This document shows, piece by piece, positions 61,600 to 64,000 of a stretch of DNA of 64,000 nt. Under the pieces are notes generated by a model, which searched no databases, was not told the DNA's origin, and worked only from the letters and a program-made list of their open reading frames with translations. Each line of letters opens with the position of its first letter. Position 1 is the first letter of the stretch. The position numbers and the translations under genes were made by a program. Source of the stretch: Actinopolymorpha sp. NPDC004070 (GTDB taxonomy: Bacteria > Actinomycetota > Actinomycetes > Propionibacteriales > Actinopolymorphaceae); NCBI RefSeq assembly GCF_040610475.1, contig NZ_JBEXMJ010000020.1, positions 1-64,000 of the forward strand, in the 5' to 3' direction.

Positions 61600-64000
61600 G
61601 AGATGTCCGCCGGGATCGGTGGGAGGGAAAGGAGGTTGTTGGGTGCGTCGCCGTCGGCGCGGGTCCGCAGGTAGGAGCGGCCGAGGTGGGTGTGCGAAAC
61701 CACCACGTCGACCGGGTCCCCGGTGGGTTCCTCGACGTAGAACCGTTCACGGCGAGCGAGCGCGGCCACCACCTCGTCCACGCTCGCCTGCCACCACGTG
61801 CCGTCGGGGTAGCGACCCGCGACCGCGCGTATCCGTGTCTGTGGGTCGCCGGCGGTGCGCTTACGCACGTGCGTGATCCGCCACCCGTCGCCCACGCCGG
61901 GGGGCAGCAGCGCGGTCGCGTGGTAGGCCACCCGCACCGGCTGCTGCAGGTGGATGTGCGCCATGTGGGCCGAGTTGTGGCCCCACGTCACCGACGGCGC
62001 CTCGGAGTCGGTTGCCAGCGGGCGTTCGGGCGTGCCGAACGGCGCGTGCAGCACCGGGACGTGTCCGAGGTGGTCGAGTGCCTGACGGTCGGCTGCGACG
62101 GCGGCCCAGCTGAGGTCGCGCCAGGTGGCCGGCGCGGTGCCGTAGCGGGGGTCCTTGTCCGGAGGGACGTCCATGCCGAACCTCGGAGCACTGGGTTGTT
62201 CCTCGAAGACGAAGAACCAGCCCGGGTCGCCGGCGCCACCACGCGCCTGCTCGACGGTGAAGGGAAAGCCGACGAAGAGGATGTCGGGTTCCAGCATTCC
62301 CTGGAAGGCCGGCTCCTGACGTTCACTGCCGAGGCGGGCGGGGCCGCCGGGCACCGCCGGCGGCAGCGCTCGGCGAGCGTGCAGGCCGAGCGAAGGGAAC
62401 CGGCGTACGACCTCACCACGGACGAGCAGGACGGCACCGTTGCCGGCGCCGGTCGTCGCCACCTGACCGAGGTGCGCGGACCCCGGCCACTGCGCGACCG
62501 GCGGGATGTCCGCCGTGTCCCCCGTGGTCCCGTCCGCGCCGCGGGAGTCCCAGAACTCCCGGAACGCAGTCGCCCTCCGGTCGGTCGGGAACTCCCTCCA
62601 CAGCAGTTCACGGCCCAGTTCGTGGTTGGCGCCCACCAGGAACGCCTCCACGAACGCCGGGTTGGCCCGCAGCAACGTGACCGTGTCCAGCGGGAGGTTC
62701 CCGGCCCCGGGCAGCAGGTGCTCATGCCCCAGCTCGGCGAGCAGCTCCGACATCGGTTGTCCGAACCGCGGCGGCGCCAGCAGCTGGCCGAGCGGGTCGG
62801 TCAGCTCCGCGTCCGCGAGGTCGACGCCCGTGAGCCGGGAAGTGACCCGGGCGGTCACCGTGAGGTCGGGAACGAGGGCCTGCCGGACGTCACCGGCGAT
62901 CCGGCCGAGCGCCAGCGCCTGTTCGTCGTCGGCGGCGGCGACCTCCTGCGACCGATGCACCGCGGTGAGGTTCGCGAGGGTGGCGCTGCGGAACCGGGTT
63001 GCCATCTGCCGCTTCTGTCCGAGCAGGGCGTTGTCCAGGTCGGCGACGGCGATGCTCGCCCCCTGGTTCTCCCAGCCGAACCAGCCGTCGGCCTGGATCC
63101 GGCTGGCCGGGCCCCACCGTGCAGGGTCGCCGGCCGCGTTGCAGTCCCAGCCGATCCGGTAGTAGGCGCGGTTCTCCATTTCCGGGTTTTCCAGGTGGAA
63201 GACCACGATGTCCGGCTGGGCGGAGCCGCTCACGTCGGCGACCGCGATGCCCGCGCCCGCGACGCTCGCGCCGAAGCTGCCGGGGATCTGTTTGATCGGG
63301 CTCCAGCCGCCGGTCACCCTGCCGCGGGCGTTCAACTGCCAGCCGACCCGGTACGACGCACGCACGGCTCCGCCGACCTGTTCCAGTAGCAGGACCGTGA
63401 GTTCCGGGCGAAGGTCGCCGTTGAGATCGTCGACGGTCACCCCCATACCCACGACCGGCGGCGCGGTAGCGGCGGTGCGGGTTTCCCAGGGCACCTCCGC
63501 CGACTCCGACCATCCGCCCTCGGCCGCACCGGTGTCCGGGTTGATGCGCCAGCCGATCCGCAGATACAGGCGGCGGTCGGCCGGCGCGCCGCTGACGTAG
63601 ACGACGACGAGTTCCTGCCGCCCGTCGCCGTCGAGGTCGGCAAGGGTGGCCGTGCCGTTCTCCACGCGGTAGCTGATGCTCAGCGCGCCGCTGGGGGCGT
63701 AGAACGTCGACATCGGCGTCGGCATCCGGCGCTCGTCGGTCCAGGAGGTGGGATTCCCGGCGGCGTCGAGGTTGCGGCCGATCCGCCACTTGCCGAAGTT
63801 GCCGTAACCCGGGATCTCCTCGATCCAGAACTGCAGCAGGTCCGGACGCCCGGAGTTCCCGTCGAGGTCGGCGACCGCGAGCGCGAAGCCCTGCGTGGGG
63901 TCCCCGACGCGGTGGGGCAACGTGGGCTTCATCTCCCACCCGCCGCGTACCTCGCCGTCGAAGCCGAGGTCGCGGCCGAACCGCACGTACGCCGCGTTGA
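61596..64000 (-). CDS. FG-GAP/VCBS-repeat cluster protein, 5' end beyond window
   Basis: At least 801 residues; the frame is open to the window edge, so the true start lies outside. The N-terminal half is a beta-propeller of FG-GAP/VCBS repeats with Ca-binding-like loops: VADLDGNSGRPDLLQF, LADLDGDGRQELVVVY, VDDLNGDLRPELTVLL and VADVSGSAQPDIVVFH, each followed by a 'Y-R-I-G-W' strand. The C-terminal half has LLRANPAFVEAFLVGANHE and ELLWREFPTDRRATAFREFW, a block I remember from conserved uncharacterised proteins. It is the most upstream gene visible in the cluster and is coupled to the 1501-residue gene by an ATGA overlap. Confidence 0.8.
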   Translation of the reverse strand, partial: NAAYVRFGRDLGFDGEVRGGWEMKPTLPHRVGDPTQGFALAVADLDGNSGRPDLLQFWIEEIPGYGNFGKWRIGRNLDAAGNPTSWTDERRMPTPMSTFYAPSGALSISYRVENGTATLADLDGDGRQELVVVYVSGAPADRRLYLRIGWRINPDTGAAEGGWSESAEVPWETRTAATAPPVVGMGVTVDDLNGDLRPELTVLLLEQVGGAVRASYRVGWQLNARGRVTGGWSPIKQIPGSFGASVAGAGIAVADVSGSAQPDIVVFHLENPEMENRAYYRIGWDCNAAGDPARWGPASRIQADGWFGWENQGASIAVADLDNALLGQKRQMATRFRSATLANLTAVHRSQEVAAADDEQALALGRIAGDVRQALVPDLTVTARVTSRLTGVDLADAELTDPLGQLLAPPRFGQPMSELLAELGHEHLLPGAGNLPLDTVTLLRANPAFVEAFLVGANHELGRELLWREFPTDRRATAFREFWDSRGADGTTGDTADIPPVAQWPGSAHLGQVATTGAGNGAVLLVRGEVVRRFPSLGLHARRALPPAVPGGPARLGSERQEPAFQGMLEPDILFVGFPFTVEQARGGAGDPGWFFVFEEQPSAPRFGMDVPPDKDPRYGTAPATWRDLSWAAVAADRQALDHLGHVPVLHAPFGTPERPLATDSEAPSVTWGHNSAHMAHIHLQQPVRVAYHATALLPPGVGDGWRITHVRKRTAGDPQTRIRAVAGRYPDGTWWQASVDEVVAALARRERFYVEEPTGDPVDVVVSHTHLGRSYLRTRADGDAPNNLLSLPPIPADIS

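Noticed and set aside
34962..64000. Known contractile injection system, Tc toxin or prophage
   Set aside because: I found no sheath, tube, baseplate, spike, ATPase, TcB/TcC Rhs core, capsid, portal, terminase or integrase. Only the amidase/holin-like pair is phage-like.

Overview
The window reads as chromosomal DNA of a high-GC Gram-positive actinobacterium. The evidence is G/C-rich third codon positions, Actinobacteria-type Bfd/Bfr, LacI, FUSC, DUF2267, DUF1931 and CYP105-like P450 genes, an IdeR/DtxR-like iron box and DevR/DosR-like boxes. Propionibacteriales (Kribbella/Actinopolymorpha/Nocardioides-like) is my best guess, held loosely. I see no tRNA, rRNA, CRISPR array, transposase or integrase.

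Region 1 (1-14.8 kb) is a stress, redox and dormancy island. It holds the 5' end of dnaK, a HAD phosphatase, an aldehyde dehydrogenase, a DUF2267 protein, a FUSC-type membrane protein, a zinc-ribbon thioredoxin, a type II NADH dehydrogenase, Hsp20, acetate kinase, DUF1931, two DJ-1/PfpI proteins and a glutathione-independent formaldehyde-dehydrogenase-like enzyme. Four of these genes carry a DevR/DosR-like GGG..CCC palindrome centred about 66-78 bp upstream of the start codon, so the island may be a hypoxia/NO/dormancy regulon.

Region 2 (15-34.8 kb) is mixed accessory metabolism. It contains a decayed membrane-protein gene, a divergently transcribed GT2 glycosyltransferase / GH26 mannanase pair, bfd-bfr behind an IdeR-like box, a sugar module (medium-chain dehydrogenase, GH32 enzyme, LacI regulator), a LuxR regulator and a 1343-residue exported metallophosphoesterase with three repeat modules. 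It ends with a P450 locus (intact P450, SnoaL-like protein, and a deleted P450 copy) and an MFS exporter.

Region 3 (35-64 kb, running off the right edge) is the most unusual part: about 29 kb of minus-strand genes in two tightly packed transcription units separated by an 18-bp-arm terminator at 51.2 kb. The upstream unit encodes an FG-GAP/VCBS protein (partial), proteins of 1501, 564 and 929 residues, an N-acetylmuramoyl-L-alanine amidase and a holin-like protein. The downstream unit encodes a neprosin-type peptidase, a 79-residue protein, five large proteins (781, 669, 729, 754 and 1033 residues), a 324-residue protein and a small terpene-cyclase-like protein with a DxDDTA motif. At least three of the five large proteins are paralogues, and the 1033-residue one has an OmpA-like module inserted between two Pro-Thr linkers. 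None of the large proteins has a Sec signal peptide. My inference is that the locus makes a cytoplasmically assembled, envelope-interacting multi-protein product that is released or anchored through the amidase/holin pair and processed by the peptidase. I do not know a described system with this composition.
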